Under the pieces are notes generated by a model that saw nothing but the letters and a program-made list of their open reading frames with translations, did not search any database and was not told where the DNA came from. 64,000 bases of DNA, taken from an uncultured Aquimarina sp. Lineage in GTDB: Bacteria > Bacteroidota > Bacteroidia > Flavobacteriales > Flavobacteriaceae. Positions 10,438 to 19,136 of this stretch are shown piece by piece (positions within the stretch are counted from its first letter, which is position 1; each line of letters begins with the position of its first letter). The DNA lies in assembly GCA_947489685.1 (NCBI GenBank), contig CANLEM010000003.1:310001-374000 (forward strand), read 5' to 3'. The translations under genes and the position numbers were made by a program.

Positions 10438-10781
10438 AAAATTTTAACCAAGATTGCAAATGTAGGTATTTGATAGCGTTTTGGAAAATAGGTTTAGTTT
10501 CAGTTTTAGTTAAAGAGATGTTATAATTTACGAAGTTGTAGACATTTTCAACTTTTGAGTTTCCTGATTTTCTTGAATGTATATTTTTAAATAGGATATG
10601 ATTTTCTGGTTTTATAATGATTAATTAACGCTTAATGAAACAGTTGAGTCTATTAAAGTAAGATTGACGAAAATTAAATTTAGGATGCCTGTATGTTGTA
10701 TTCTAATTTAATTGGGATATTTTTTTTGACCTGGTATTGTGCTATTCTAATTATTTTTATTTTTAAACAAAAATTATAAAT
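10438..10781. other. 344-bp divergent intergenic region, uvrA / 10782 gene
   Basis: No ORF or RNA gene is visible. It contains a likely uvrA promoter near the left end. Close to the right end there is a T-rich stretch ending in TTTG (10725-10728) followed 23 bases later by TATTTTTA (10752-10759), a possible promoter for the plus-strand gene. The central 200 bases are AT-rich and hold nothing I can name. Confidence 0.4.
10457..10490 (-). promoter_or_regulatory. Candidate uvrA promoter
   Basis: On the minus strand a perfect -7 element TACATTTG (10464-10457) lies about 20 bases before the uvrA ATG. The -33 element is poor: only a T-run (TATTTTCC) at the right distance of about 19 bases. I saw no LexA-like palindrome around it. 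Confidence 0.4.
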
Positions 10782-11303
10782 ATGATATTAGGTATAGGTT
10801 CCCGAATAAAACATCCAGATCATGGAGTAGGTGTAGTTACTAATGTAACCTCAAAAATGTATTGGGTTACTTTTATCGAAAATGGATTAGAAACTATTGA
10901 TATAGACGATGATTTTGAAGTGATTGAAGGTGTAGAAGATGAAGTAGATACGGTGAGTTTTTATGAAGTTGAAAAAACACTTAAAGATATCCTGAAAAGA
11001 TATAGTGATGTTTCAGAGGTTGTTCCTATAGCAGATAAGTGGAAAGGTGGGACAATGGTGTTACAACCCGCCGATGTGGATTTGGCTTCAAAAGAATTAC
11101 CGATAGAAACATTTTTTCATAAAATCGTAATGGTACGTGATCGTATACGGGTTATGGAACAAAAAATTAATAGTTCAAACCTAGATGATCAAGACAAAAT
11201 AGATTTACAGCAGTATATTACAAGGATTTATGGTAGCTTAACAACGTTTAATGTGCTTTTTAAAAATAAATCTCAACAATTAGTAGGTAGCCGAAGTAAA
11301 TAG
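10782..11303 (+). CDS. Small protein with CarD/Tudor-like N-terminal domain
   Basis: The first 50 residues read as a short beta-barrel (GSRIKHPDHGVGVVTNVTSK, then YWVTFIENGLETIDID), the same pattern as the Tudor-like start of CarD/UvrD-type proteins, which often bind other proteins or RNA polymerase. The rest (about 60-173) is helical with a long amphipathic segment and no catalytic motif. There is no signal peptide or membrane helix, so it is cytoplasmic. It diverges from uvrA and is convergent with the next gene (5 bp between stops). The function is unknown; the resemblance to CarD rests on one motif and may be coincidence. Confidence 0.6.
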   Translation: MILGIGSRIKHPDHGVGVVTNVTSKMYWVTFIENGLETIDIDDDFEVIEGVEDEVDTVSFYEVEKTLKDILKRYSDVSEVVPIADKWKGGTMVLQPADVDLASKELPIETFFHKIVMVRDRIRVMEQKINSSNLDDQDKIDLQQYITRIYGSLTTFNVLFKNKSQQLVGSRSK

Positions 11304-11308
11304 TAAAA

Positions 11309-12028
11309 CTATTTGTTTTCGTTCCATGCTCTTAGATTAGCAATAGGAATTTCGAAACCTAATAATCTGTGTTTTTGAGAAAGTAAAGCTCCACTTTCGG
11401 TAGTTGTCCATCCGTTCCATGTCGCTTCTATACCACCAATAGGAATAATAGAAACCCACATGCTATAGCTAACAGGTACATAATTCTTATCGACTTTCCA
11501 GAGATAAGAATCTCCTGGAGTGGTACCTCCATTTGTATAGGTAACCAGTAATCCTTTGGAGTTGTCTTTGAGTGTGACTAATTGCCTTGTTACTCCTTTA
11601 TCAAATAGTTTGTGAGGGGCTACTATCCAAAACGAATCATTGTTAAAATAAGCCAAGGCTGTTTCTATAAGTTCTTGTTTTTTTTCGGTAGAGAGATCGA
11701 TATTATTTTTCACAAAACTTTTGTGAGGGGTATCTAGGTCTAACTGCACTTCGTGAGAGTCCCATCGTACTTGAACGAATCCCTGTTTTTTATTCCAAAA
11801 ATAATGGTGTTTGTTTCTGAATGACCATTGCAGATAATCCGTTTCGAGATATAAATCGTGTTGCACTGCATTTTGAATATGTAAAGCAAAATCATCTGCT
11901 TTTTGTCCAGACTCTCCTTGAGGAATTTTTTCGTTTAATGAAAAATATAAAGTTGCGATAGTTAAAATTAGTAAAACTATGATGCTTAAAACTAATATTT
12001 TAAGAAGCTTAAAGAGTTTCTTTTTCAA
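11309..12028 (-). CDS. Hypothetical protein with one N-terminal membrane helix
   Basis: A strong membrane helix (about residues 8-29) follows a short Lys-rich start, which suggests an inner-membrane anchored protein with a periplasmic domain of about 205 residues. That domain is rich in Trp and beta-prone stretches (for example WKVDKNYVPVSYSMWVSIIP) and contains no motif I recognise. It lies between the CarD-like gene (convergent) and aroB (same strand, upstream, 52 bases away), so it may be read from the aroB transcript. No function is assigned. Confidence 0.55.
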   Translation of the reverse strand: MKKKLFKLLKILVLSIIVLLILTIATLYFSLNEKIPQGESGQKADDFALHIQNAVQHDLYLETDYLQWSFRNKHHYFWNKKQGFVQVRWDSHEVQLDLDTPHKSFVKNNIDLSTEKKQELIETALAYFNNDSFWIVAPHKLFDKGVTRQLVTLKDNSKGLLVTYTNGGTTPGDSYLWKVDKNYVPVSYSMWVSIIPIGGIEATWNGWTTTESGALLSQKHRLLGFEIPIANLRAWNENK

Positions 12029-12080
12029 ATTAATGGATTTAAAGAGTTAGACATACATCTCTAAATGTATAAAAAATGAA

Positions 12081-13151
12081 TTAAAGAGAATTATAGTACC
12101 CAAAGGACTTCAGAATTAAATCATCAGATACGATACAATTGTATTTTGCTTCGCCTATGGTGTTTAATAGTACAAAATAGATATTTCCTTTTTCATTTTT
12201 TTTGTCATGAATCAGTAGATTCATAATATTTTGATAATCATTTGGATCTATTTCTATTTTCGGAAAAGTTGCAAGAATCACATCACTAATATCTTGCAGG
12301 TCATTATTAGAAAGTGAAAGTAGTTCTTTTGATATATATGATTCCATAATCATACCGATTGCGATAGCTTCACCATGTAGTAATGTTGGTTTTTCGGGAT
12401 GTGTTAAATAAAATGATTCAATAGCATGCCCAAGGGTGTGACCAAAATTAAGATATTTTCTGATGTTTTGTTCGGTTGGATCTTCAAAGACAATTTTGTT
12501 TTTAATAACAACAGAGTCGTAGATCATTTCGTCAAGATCGTCAAGTTCTAATTGAGACAGATCACTAATTTTTTCCCAATATGCCTGATCTTGTATCAAC
12601 CCATGTTTCAACATTTCGGCAAATCCACTGCACATTTGGTTAACAGGGAGTGTACTCAAGTATTCAGTATCTATCAATACCATTTCAGACTCGCTGATAA
12701 CACCCACCATGTTTTTTAAGTTACCTAGATCTACTCCCGTTTTTCCTCCAACAGAGGCATCCACCATGGCCAGGAGTGATGTGGGTATATTGATGTATTT
12801 AATTCCTCTTTTAAAAGTACATGCAATAAATCCGCCAAGATCCGTAATTACTCCCCCACCGAGGTTAATCATAAGACTTTTACGATCGGCTTGTAACTCT
12901 GATAAGGCATTCCAAATACCACTACAGGTTTCAATATTTTTATGAATTTCGCCAGGTTCTATTTCAATTACTTCAATATCATATTCTTTTTCAATTTTAC
13001 TCATAAGTAAAGAAAGGCAGTATTCATGCGTATTGCTGTCTACAAGAATAAACACTTTAGAATGGTCAGATTTTTCCAAATACGCATTCAAAGCAGTATA
13101 ACAATCCTGACCAAAATATACAATAGAATCTTTAGAGACGATGGGCTTCAT
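12081..13151 (-). CDS. aroB: 3-dehydroquinate synthase
   Basis: The enzyme turns DAHP into 3-dehydroquinate, the second step of the shikimate pathway, with NAD and a divalent metal. The NAD-binding loop GGGVITDLGGFIA (near 97) and the substrate loop with TSLLAMVDASVGGKTG (near 125) are typical. Metal-ligand regions FAEMLKHGLI, NFGHTLGHAIES and LLHGEAIAIGM are all present. The length of 356 residues is normal. No other aro gene lies in the window. It is divergent from proline dehydrogenase. Confidence 0.96.
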   Translation of the reverse strand: MKPIVSKDSIVYFGQDCYTALNAYLEKSDHSKVFILVDSNTHEYCLSLLMSKIEKEYDIEVIEIEPGEIHKNIETCSGIWNALSELQADRKSLMINLGGGVITDLGGFIACTFKRGIKYINIPTSLLAMVDASVGGKTGVDLGNLKNMVGVISESEMVLIDTEYLSTLPVNQMCSGFAEMLKHGLIQDQAYWEKISDLSQLELDDLDEMIYDSVVIKNKIVFEDPTEQNIRKYLNFGHTLGHAIESFYLTHPEKPTLLHGEAIAIGMIMESYISKELLSLSNNDLQDISDVILATFPKIEIDPNDYQNIMNLLIHDKKNEKGNIYFVLLNTIGEAKYNCIVSDDLILKSFGYYNSL

Positions 13152-13187
13152 ATGATAGTAAATTACAAGGCACGAAATTAAGCAGAA

Positions 13188-13222
13188 TTTGTAATAAAAT
13201 ATACTTGCAAGTTCTATATTTG
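13188..13222 (+). promoter_or_regulatory. Promoter for the proline dehydrogenase unit
   Basis: A perfect -7 element TATATTTG (13215-13222) is preceded by TTTG (13188-13191) with a 23-base spacer, at the long end of the usual range. The leader to the ATG at 13317 would be about 90 bases. Confidence 0.4.
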
Positions 13223-13316
13223 CAGAAAACGTAAAATAAATACGAAGTATTTACAGAAACTGATAATATTTCTATTTATAGCAAGCTAATACTGAGGATT
13301 ATTAAAATTAATTTTA

Positions 13317-14489
13317 ATGGAACAAAACAACTTGTTTGATAATACCAAAACTGCGTTCGCTTTAAAAAGTGATTCTGAATTAGAAAGAGCATATTTTTTG
13401 TTTAAAATGATATCTAAAGAGCCTCTTGTTCGGATAGGTACTGCAGTTACTAATTTTGCGATTAAAGCGCATTTACCTGTTCAAGGGTTAATTCGTGCCA
13501 CGGTCTTTGATCATTTTTGTGGTGGTGTAAGCGAAGAAGATTGTTTGCCTGTTGTAGATAAAATGTATAGCAAGGGAGTGAGCTCTGTATTGGATTACTC
13601 TGTAGAAGGGAAAGAAGAAGAGGCACAATTTGACGCTGTGTTAGAAAAAACACTTCAAATTATTGAATTTGCGGATCAAAAAGAGGCTATGTCCTTTGGT
13701 GTATTTAAACCAACAGGGTTTGGGCGTTTTTTAATTTGGCAAAAGAAAACAGAAGGCACTAGTTTAACTCCAGATGAGGAGAAAGAATGGGAAAGAATTG
13801 AGGAACGGTTTGATCTAGTGTGCAAAAAAGCATACGAGTGTGATGTAGCTCTATTAATTGATGGAGAAGAAAGTTGGATGCAGGATGCGGCAGATAAATT
13901 GGTTGCCAAGATGATGCGTAAGTATAATAAAGAGAAAGCAATCGTATATAATACATTGCAGTTGTATAGACACGACAGGCTACAATATTTACAGAGTTTG
14001 CATGAAGAGGCTAGAGTGTATGATTTTAAAATAGGAGTAAAGATTGTACGTGGTGCCTATATGGAAAAAGAAAATGAGCGTGCACAAGAAAAAGGATACC
14101 CAACACCGATTTGTCGAGATAAACAACATACAGATCAAAACTTTAATGATACCATGAAATACGTCTTACAAAACTTAGATGATATTTCGGTGTTTATAGG
14201 TACACATAATGAACATAGTAGCTACCTTGCCATGGATCTTATGGGGCAATTAGGTATAGATAAAACGGATATGAGAGTTTGGTTTGGTCAATTATATGGT
14301 ATGAGTGATCATATTAGTTTTAATATGGCAAATCAAGGGTATAATGTGGCTAAGTATGTTCCTTTTGGTCCGGTACGTGATGTAATGCCCTATTTAATTC
14401 GAAGAGCAGAAGAAAATACCTCGGTGGCAGGACAAACTAGTCGAGAATTGAATTTACTATCTCAAGAGAAAAAACGTAGGAAATTATAA
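13317..14489 (+). CDS. Proline dehydrogenase (monofunctional PRODH)
   Basis: This FAD enzyme oxidises proline to pyrroline-5-carboxylate and feeds electrons to quinones. Family motifs are IGVKIVRGAYMEKE (near 238), the FIGTHNE segment (near 297) and the C-terminal FGPVRDVMPYLIRRAEEN, which forms the substrate pocket with two Arg. The length of 390 residues fits the one-domain bacterial/mitochondrial-type enzyme; there is no attached P5C dehydrogenase and no such gene nearby. Its stop overlaps the next ATG by one base (TAATG), so translation of the VOC gene is probably coupled. Confidence 0.93.
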   Translation: MEQNNLFDNTKTAFALKSDSELERAYFLFKMISKEPLVRIGTAVTNFAIKAHLPVQGLIRATVFDHFCGGVSEEDCLPVVDKMYSKGVSSVLDYSVEGKEEEAQFDAVLEKTLQIIEFADQKEAMSFGVFKPTGFGRFLIWQKKTEGTSLTPDEEKEWERIEERFDLVCKKAYECDVALLIDGEESWMQDAADKLVAKMMRKYNKEKAIVYNTLQLYRHDRLQYLQSLHEEARVYDFKIGVKIVRGAYMEKENERAQEKGYPTPICRDKQHTDQNFNDTMKYVLQNLDDISVFIGTHNEHSSYLAMDLMGQLGIDKTDMRVWFGQLYGMSDHISFNMANQGYNVAKYVPFGPVRDVMPYLIRRAEENTSVAGQTSRELNLLSQEKKRRKL

Positions 14490-14866
14490 TGAATCTTAAT
14501 CAAATAACCATACCATCGATTAATATAGAAAGATCTATTTCTTTTTATAAAAAATTGGGATTACATTTAATAGTCGAAGCTTTGCCAAATTATGCACGGT
14601 TTGAGTGTGCTGAAGGTGACGCAACTTTCTCTATTCATAAGGTTGAAAAATTACCTCAAGGAGATGGCATATATGTATATTTTGAAACCTCTAAATTAGA
14701 TGAAGAAGTCCAACGGTTACTAAAAGAGAATGTTCTTTTTGATCAAATGCCCATGGATCAATCGTGGCTTTGGCGAGAAGCTAGACTTAAAGATCCTGAT
14801 GGTAATCAAATTATCCTTTATTTTGCTGGTGATAATAGAAAAAACCCACCTTGGAGAATTGATTAG
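14489..14866 (+). CDS. VOC family (glyoxalase/bleomycin-resistance fold) protein
   Basis: The 125 residues form one VOC module pair: ITIPSINIERSISFYKKLGL at the start, a middle strand YARFECAEGDATFSIHK and a C-terminal ARLKDPDGNQIILYFAGDN. The DPDGN turn is a hallmark of the fold. The metal ligands cannot be assigned with confidence, so glyoxalase I activity is not claimed; small VOC proteins have many roles. It is coupled to proline dehydrogenase by a one-base overlap. Confidence 0.85.
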   Translation: MNLNQITIPSINIERSISFYKKLGLHLIVEALPNYARFECAEGDATFSIHKVEKLPQGDGIYVYFETSKLDEEVQRLLKENVLFDQMPMDQSWLWREARLKDPDGNQIILYFAGDNRKNPPWRID

Positions 14867-14885
14867 TTGATTTAAAAATAAAATT

Positions 14886-15455
14886 GTGAGCGATTTAATA
14901 TTAGATCAAACGTTTGAAAATATTAGCTTTTCGGGAAAAAAACTACCTGCAAAAGAATACGATAGTTGTGTGTTCAAAGACTGCGATTTTTCTAATGCAA
15001 ATTTGTCGGTTATTACTTTTCTGGAATGTAGGTTTGAAAACTGCAATTTTACGTCTGTTAGTTTAAAGAATACTGCAATGCAGGATGTTATTTGTGTAGA
15101 TTGTAAAATGCAAGGAGTCGATTTTAGCAATTGTAATGATTTTATGTTTTCTATACGATTCGATAATTGTAACCTGAATTATGCTTCCTTTTATGGTTTT
15201 GCAATAAAAAATACTTCGTTTGATAATTGCATGCTCAAAGAAACTGATTTTACAGAAACCGATCTTACAGGTTCTAACTTTGGTTATAGCGATTTGTCTG
15301 GAGCAATTTTTTATAATACGATTGCAGAAGAAGTAGATTTTACCGAAGCTAAGAATTTTGATATTGACCCCTCTCAAAATAAACTAAAAAAGGCTAAGTT
15401 TTCTAAAGATAACTTAATTGGTCTACTGCGTAAATTTAATATAGATGTTTCCTAA
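14886..15455 (+). CDS. Pentapeptide-repeat protein, GTG start
   Basis: The whole chain is built of pentapeptide repeats of the A(D/N)LXX type (for example CDFSNANLS, CRFENCNFTS, TDFTETDLTGSNFGYSDLSG), which fold into a right-handed quadrilateral beta-helix. Length and a central break in the pattern (around residues 95-105) are reminiscent of Qnr/MfpA-like DNA-gyrase mimics, but many pentapeptide proteins have no such role, so that is only a possibility. The start is GTG (MSDLILDQTFENISFSGKK), 20 bases after the VOC gene; no in-frame ATG lies before it. A strong hairpin follows the stop. Confidence 0.82.
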   Translation: MSDLILDQTFENISFSGKKLPAKEYDSCVFKDCDFSNANLSVITFLECRFENCNFTSVSLKNTAMQDVICVDCKMQGVDFSNCNDFMFSIRFDNCNLNYASFYGFAIKNTSFDNCMLKETDFTETDLTGSNFGYSDLSGAIFYNTIAEEVDFTEAKNFDIDPSQNKLKKAKFSKDNLIGLLRKFNIDVS

Positions 15456-15484
15456 AAAATATTTACAACCTTAATGATGTCGTC

Positions 15485-15520
15485 TTAATCTTTTAAATAG
15501 ATTTAAAAGATTAATTTTAT
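15485..15520 (+). terminator. Hairpin after the pentapeptide gene
   Basis: A perfect 13-bp stem (15485-15497 with 15502-15514) closes a four-base loop TAGA and is followed by ATTTTAT. The stem is AT-rich, so it is a moderate rather than strong rho-independent terminator. It ends the proline dehydrogenase unit. Confidence 0.55.
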
Positions 15521-15590
15521 CGAAGGAGTAATCCTTGTTTTTGTATTCTTTTAGTAAGAGTATAAAAGATATTTCAATCATTGATGACAT

Positions 15591-16880
15591 ATGAATCATA
15601 CAAATCGAAGAAAGTTTATAAGATCGTTAGGAGTGGGGGTAACCGCATCTATATTTACGCCTGTATTGGCCGCTGTAGATATTGACAAACAGAAAAAAGC
15701 GTTATTAGAATTATCGAATTTTAATGATGGAAGTGTAGATGAAAATTTTTGGAAACAAGTTGCCGATCAATTTATTTTTGAGCCTAATTTACGTTATTTT
15801 AACAATGCATCTTTGGGGCCATCTCCTGTTATAGTTCAAGAAGCCACTAAGAAATTTAGAGATACGTTGGATGCTTTTCCTTCAAAATATATGTGGGGCG
15901 ATTGGAAAGATGATATAGAAAAGGTACGGTCTGAAGTAGCTGCATTATTTTCGGTATCTAATGAAGAAATTGCCTTGATTCATAATACGACCGAGGGAAT
16001 GAATCTAATTGCCAGAAGCTTTAATTTGACCGAAGGAGATGAAATTATAGTAGCTGATCATGAGCATCCAAGTGGAACAATTCCTTGGGAAGTATGGCAA
16101 GAATCCCAGGCGATCAATATTATAAGACCAGAATTACCCATACTGCCAGATGATATAGACGAAATAGTCGAAGTATATAAAAATGCAATTACTTCAAAAA
16201 CCAAAATCATCTCTATTTGTCATATTGTAAATACAAATGGTATGATGTTACCCATTAAAGAAATATCTAAAATGGCTCATGATCATGGGATTCTTGTGGC
16301 TGTTGATGGAGCGCAATCCGCTGGGATGTTATCTATTGATCTTCACGATTTGGATTGTGATTTTTATGCGGCAAGTTCTCATAAATGGTTGTTTTCTCCC
16401 AAAGGAGTAGGGGTTTTGTACGCCAAAAAAGAAAGTCAGCCTTTCTTGAAGCCATTAATGGTAGCTCGTGGACATGAAGATAAAAGTATTCGGAGATTAG
16501 AAAATTATAATACTCGCAACTATCCAGAAGTGTTAGGGCTTGGTGCGGCAGTAGCGTTTTATAATAAAATTGGAAAAGAAAAGATTAATCAACGATCATT
16601 AGATCTTAAATCATACTTTATATCTCAAATAGCAGGAGATATTAGATTCAAAATTAAAACACCATCATCGGATCATTTATCAAGAGCTATACAGGTTGTA
16701 GAAGTAATCGGAAAAGATGTACTAAAAGTAAAGAAAGAGTTATTCGAACAATTTGGGATTGATTGCAGACCAATGACCGGTTTTAATTTAAACGCTTTAC
16801 GTTTTTCTTTTGCGATTTACATCACCAAAAAAGATATTGATTATTTGGTTATCTCTTTAAAAACTATTGCTTCGCAATAA
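15591..16880 (+). CDS. Class V aminotransferase with Tat signal peptide
   Basis: A twin-arginine signal is plain at the start: TNRRKFIRSLG followed by a hydrophobic stretch ending near residue 27. The body is a class V PLP fold: NTTEGMNLIARSF (phosphate loop), ICHIVNTNGMMLPI, VDGAQSAGM and the PLP-lysine in SSHKWLFSPKGVGVLY. The nearest described groups are isopenicillin-N epimerase-like and cysteine desulfurase-like proteins; no catalytic Cys loop of a desulfurase is evident near the C-terminus. Tat export makes sense for an enzyme that folds with PLP in the cytoplasm before crossing the membrane. It is convergent with the MocR regulator, with 4 bp between stops. The substrate is unknown. 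Confidence 0.85.
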   Translation: MNHTNRRKFIRSLGVGVTASIFTPVLAAVDIDKQKKALLELSNFNDGSVDENFWKQVADQFIFEPNLRYFNNASLGPSPVIVQEATKKFRDTLDAFPSKYMWGDWKDDIEKVRSEVAALFSVSNEEIALIHNTTEGMNLIARSFNLTEGDEIIVADHEHPSGTIPWEVWQESQAINIIRPELPILPDDIDEIVEVYKNAITSKTKIISICHIVNTNGMMLPIKEISKMAHDHGILVAVDGAQSAGMLSIDLHDLDCDFYAASSHKWLFSPKGVGVLYAKKESQPFLKPLMVARGHEDKSIRRLENYNTRNYPEVLGLGAAVAFYNKIGKEKINQRSLDLKSYFISQIAGDIRFKIKTPSSDHLSRAIQVVEVIGKDVLKVKKELFEQFGIDCRPMTGFNLNALRFSFAIYITKKDIDYLVISLKTIASQ

Positions 16881-16884
16881 AAGG

Positions 16885-18396
16885 TTATTGTTCAGAATCA
16901 TTTATCGAGCTAAAAACTTGAACTAGAACAGCTATAACTTTACGAATTTCATTTTCGTTAAAAGAAGCAAAACCAATACGGATCCCATTATGGTTTGTTT
17001 GTACACCTCCGTAACGTTTCCAATCATTGTTTGTATATAATTTTAATTTTTTGGCTTCATTAAATATGGTATCCCACTTATATTTTTTGTCAAGTAATAC
17101 CCAAATCGCCATCCCTCCTTTAGGTATTTCAAATGTTACATAGCTTCCGAGTTTGTCTTTTAATAAACTACAGAATAGATCTCTTCTGGTTTTGTAAATT
17201 TTAAGAACCTTATTCGTATGCCTTTGGATATCACCTTGAGAAATCATCTGTGCCAATGTTTGTTCTAAAATAGTATCTCCTTGTCGATCAATAATACGAC
17301 GTAGTTTAGCAGCTTGATCAACGACATCTTTGGGGCCTATAAAATACCCGATACGTAATGCAGGGGCTATAATCTTAGTAAAACCTCCAATGTAAATAAC
17401 GTTTCCTAAATAGTCATTACTTGCCAAAGGTAAAATAGGGGCATTATCATAATGAAAGTCATAATCATAATCATCTTCAATAATTGCAAAATTATACTGC
17501 TGTGCCAGTTCTAATAGTCTCATTCTTCTGTCTGCAGAAAGAGTAACTGTAGTGGGATGATGGTGGTGAGGTGTAACATAAACTGCATTAATGATGTGTT
17601 TTTTGCATAATTTCTCGATCTCATTTGTATCTATGCCATTATTATCTACTGTGACACTTTTGATAGTACCACCAGCATTAATAAATGTATCATTAGCAGT
17701 CATATAGTTAGTGTTGCCAACAATAATGTTATTTTGATTCTTTAATAACAATTGACTAGCGAGATAAATCCCCATTTGACTACCTCTGGTAATTAATACA
17801 TTATCAGTAGTGATTTTTAAACCTCTGGTTTGATTTAGGTATTGTACTAGGGCTTTTCTTAAATCCCGATTTCCATAGACATCATTATAGGTTAGTAAAT
17901 GTTGATGATGAATTTTTTTGGTGATATTACGATATATTTTGGCAATATCATCTGTCGGAGCCAATCTGTGATCAGGAATACCGTCGTTGATTAATATGGT
18001 GTCTTTTACGACATTTATGGCCTTTCTATCGAGATAAGGTCGTATGTTAAATTCAAAATTAGATTTCTCGTTGCGCGATGAAACGTTCGTAGTTGTTTCT
18101 TTTAGAAGTATTGGCTTAATAATAGGTAAGTCGTTCGCAACAAAAGTACCCTTGCCAGGGAAGCTTTCTATCCAACCTTGAGTTAACAACTCATCATAAG
18201 CTGCGATCACCGTTTTACGATGAATCTGAAGATGATTGGATAAGCTTCTGGATCCTGGTAATTTTGTTGTAGCATGTAATTTCCCGGATTTAATTAATCC
18301 AATAATTTGATCACATAGTTGAAGGTATAAGTGTCTATTTAGAGAGCGATCTAATACAATTGTACTTTTATAAGGAAATAAAACCGGACTATTCAT
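16885..18396 (-). CDS. MocR/GabR-type regulator (GntR wHTH + aminotransferase domain)
   Basis: An N-terminal winged helix-turn-helix of the GntR type (about 20-85: QLCDQIIGLIKSGKLHATTK, then LPGSRSLSNHLQIHRKTVIAAY) is joined to a fold type I aminotransferase domain (about 130-490). The PLP-binding Lys lies in IYIGGFTKIIAPALRIGYF, and the Asp that holds the PLP nitrogen is in IIEDDYDYDFHY. MocR proteins sense PLP or PLP adducts and usually regulate the adjacent divergent gene. Here that gene encodes a flavin-nucleotide-binding protein of the PNPOx fold, 68 bp away, which fits. The regulated pathway and effector are not shown by the sequence. Confidence 0.92.
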   Translation of the reverse strand: MNSPVLFPYKSTIVLDRSLNRHLYLQLCDQIIGLIKSGKLHATTKLPGSRSLSNHLQIHRKTVIAAYDELLTQGWIESFPGKGTFVANDLPIIKPILLKETTTNVSSRNEKSNFEFNIRPYLDRKAINVVKDTILINDGIPDHRLAPTDDIAKIYRNITKKIHHQHLLTYNDVYGNRDLRKALVQYLNQTRGLKITTDNVLITRGSQMGIYLASQLLLKNQNNIIVGNTNYMTANDTFINAGGTIKSVTVDNNGIDTNEIEKLCKKHIINAVYVTPHHHHPTTVTLSADRRMRLLELAQQYNFAIIEDDYDYDFHYDNAPILPLASNDYLGNVIYIGGFTKIIAPALRIGYFIGPKDVVDQAAKLRRIIDRQGDTILEQTLAQMISQGDIQRHTNKVLKIYKTRRDLFCSLLKDKLGSYVTFEIPKGGMAIWVLLDKKYKWDTIFNEAKKLKLYTNNDWKRYGGVQTNHNGIRIGFASFNENEIRKVIAVLVQVFSSINDSEQ

Positions 18397-18414
18397 TATG
18401 TTTAAAGTGGATTG

Positions 18415-18444
18415 TTTGAATGATCCATAAAACTAATATTTTTG
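18415..18444 (+). promoter_or_regulatory. Promoter of the PNPOx-like gene, in the MocR intergenic region
   Basis: TTTG (18415-18418) and a perfect TATTTTTG (18437-18444) are spaced by 18 bases, a canonical Bacteroidota promoter. The expected start site is about 14 bases before the ATG at 18465. The 68-bp region must also hold any MocR operator; I see no clear direct repeats. Confidence 0.6.
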
Positions 18445-18464
18445 ATTAGAAAATAAAAGAAGAT

Positions 18465-19124
18465 ATGGCAAGTTATTCAGTTTCAGAATTAAATAAAGTG
18501 GTAAGAGGGCCAAAACGTGCAAGCTATGATGTCGATCAAATAAATGAGATCTTAGATAGTGCCTTTTTATGCCACGTAGCGTACATATGGAAAGATCAAG
18601 CGATTGTTATTCCTACAGCATATGGTAGAAAAGGAGATAAAATTTATATCCATGGGTCCTTAAAAAATCGAATGATGTTAGGATTACTAGAAGTTGGTCA
18701 TGGTAGCTTGACAGTAACTCATCTGGATGGTTTGGTGTTGGCCAGATCTGCCTTTCATCATTCTGCAAATTATCGCTCTGTCGCTGTTTTTGGAAAAGTA
18801 CGTAGGATTGAAGACCCAGTCGAAAAAATGGATGCTCTTGAGTGTATTTTAAATCATATGATAGATGGGCATTGGGAAAATGTGCGTAAGCCTAATAATA
18901 AGGAATTTAATGCTACATTGGTGCTTGAAATATCTATGGATAGCGCATCAGCCAAAGTGCGGGCAGAAGGTGTAAATGATGAACCTGAAGATCATAAAGA
19001 GCCTATTTGGGCAGGAGTAGTGCCAATAAAACAGATCGCTTTTGATGCTGTGTCGGATAAAGATTTATCTGAAGGAATAGAAGTGCCAGAGGCTGTACTC
19101 GAATATATAAGTAAAAATAAATAA
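18465..19124 (+). CDS. Pyridoxamine 5'-phosphate oxidase-family (NimA/flavin-nucleotide-binding) protein
   Basis: The split-barrel FMN-binding fold is recognisable from AFLCHVAYIWKDQAIVIPTAYG, IYIHGSLKNRMM and YRSVAVFGKVRRIEDPVEKM. This subgroup (about 200-220 residues) includes NimA-like 5-nitroimidazole reductases and many uncharacterised flavin proteins. It lacks the features of a true PdxH, so a role in vitamin B6 synthesis should not be assumed even though a MocR regulator lies next to it. It heads a short unit with the DUF1272 gene (12 bp later) and the GNAT gene (3 bp later). Confidence 0.85.
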   Translation: MASYSVSELNKVVRGPKRASYDVDQINEILDSAFLCHVAYIWKDQAIVIPTAYGRKGDKIYIHGSLKNRMMLGLLEVGHGSLTVTHLDGLVLARSAFHHSANYRSVAVFGKVRRIEDPVEKMDALECILNHMIDGHWENVRKPNNKEFNATLVLEISMDSASAKVRAEGVNDEPEDHKEPIWAGVVPIKQIAFDAVSDKDLSEGIEVPEAVLEYISKNK

Positions 19125-19136
19125 CAAGCTATTGTC

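Noticed and set aside
15063..15377. 104-residue minus-strand ORF in the pentapeptide gene
   Set aside because: The apparent repeats are the reverse complement of pentapeptide codons, not an independent protein.
14886..15455. Quinolone-resistance (Qnr) label for the pentapeptide protein
   Set aside because: Similarity in repeat type only; no evidence for gyrase binding.
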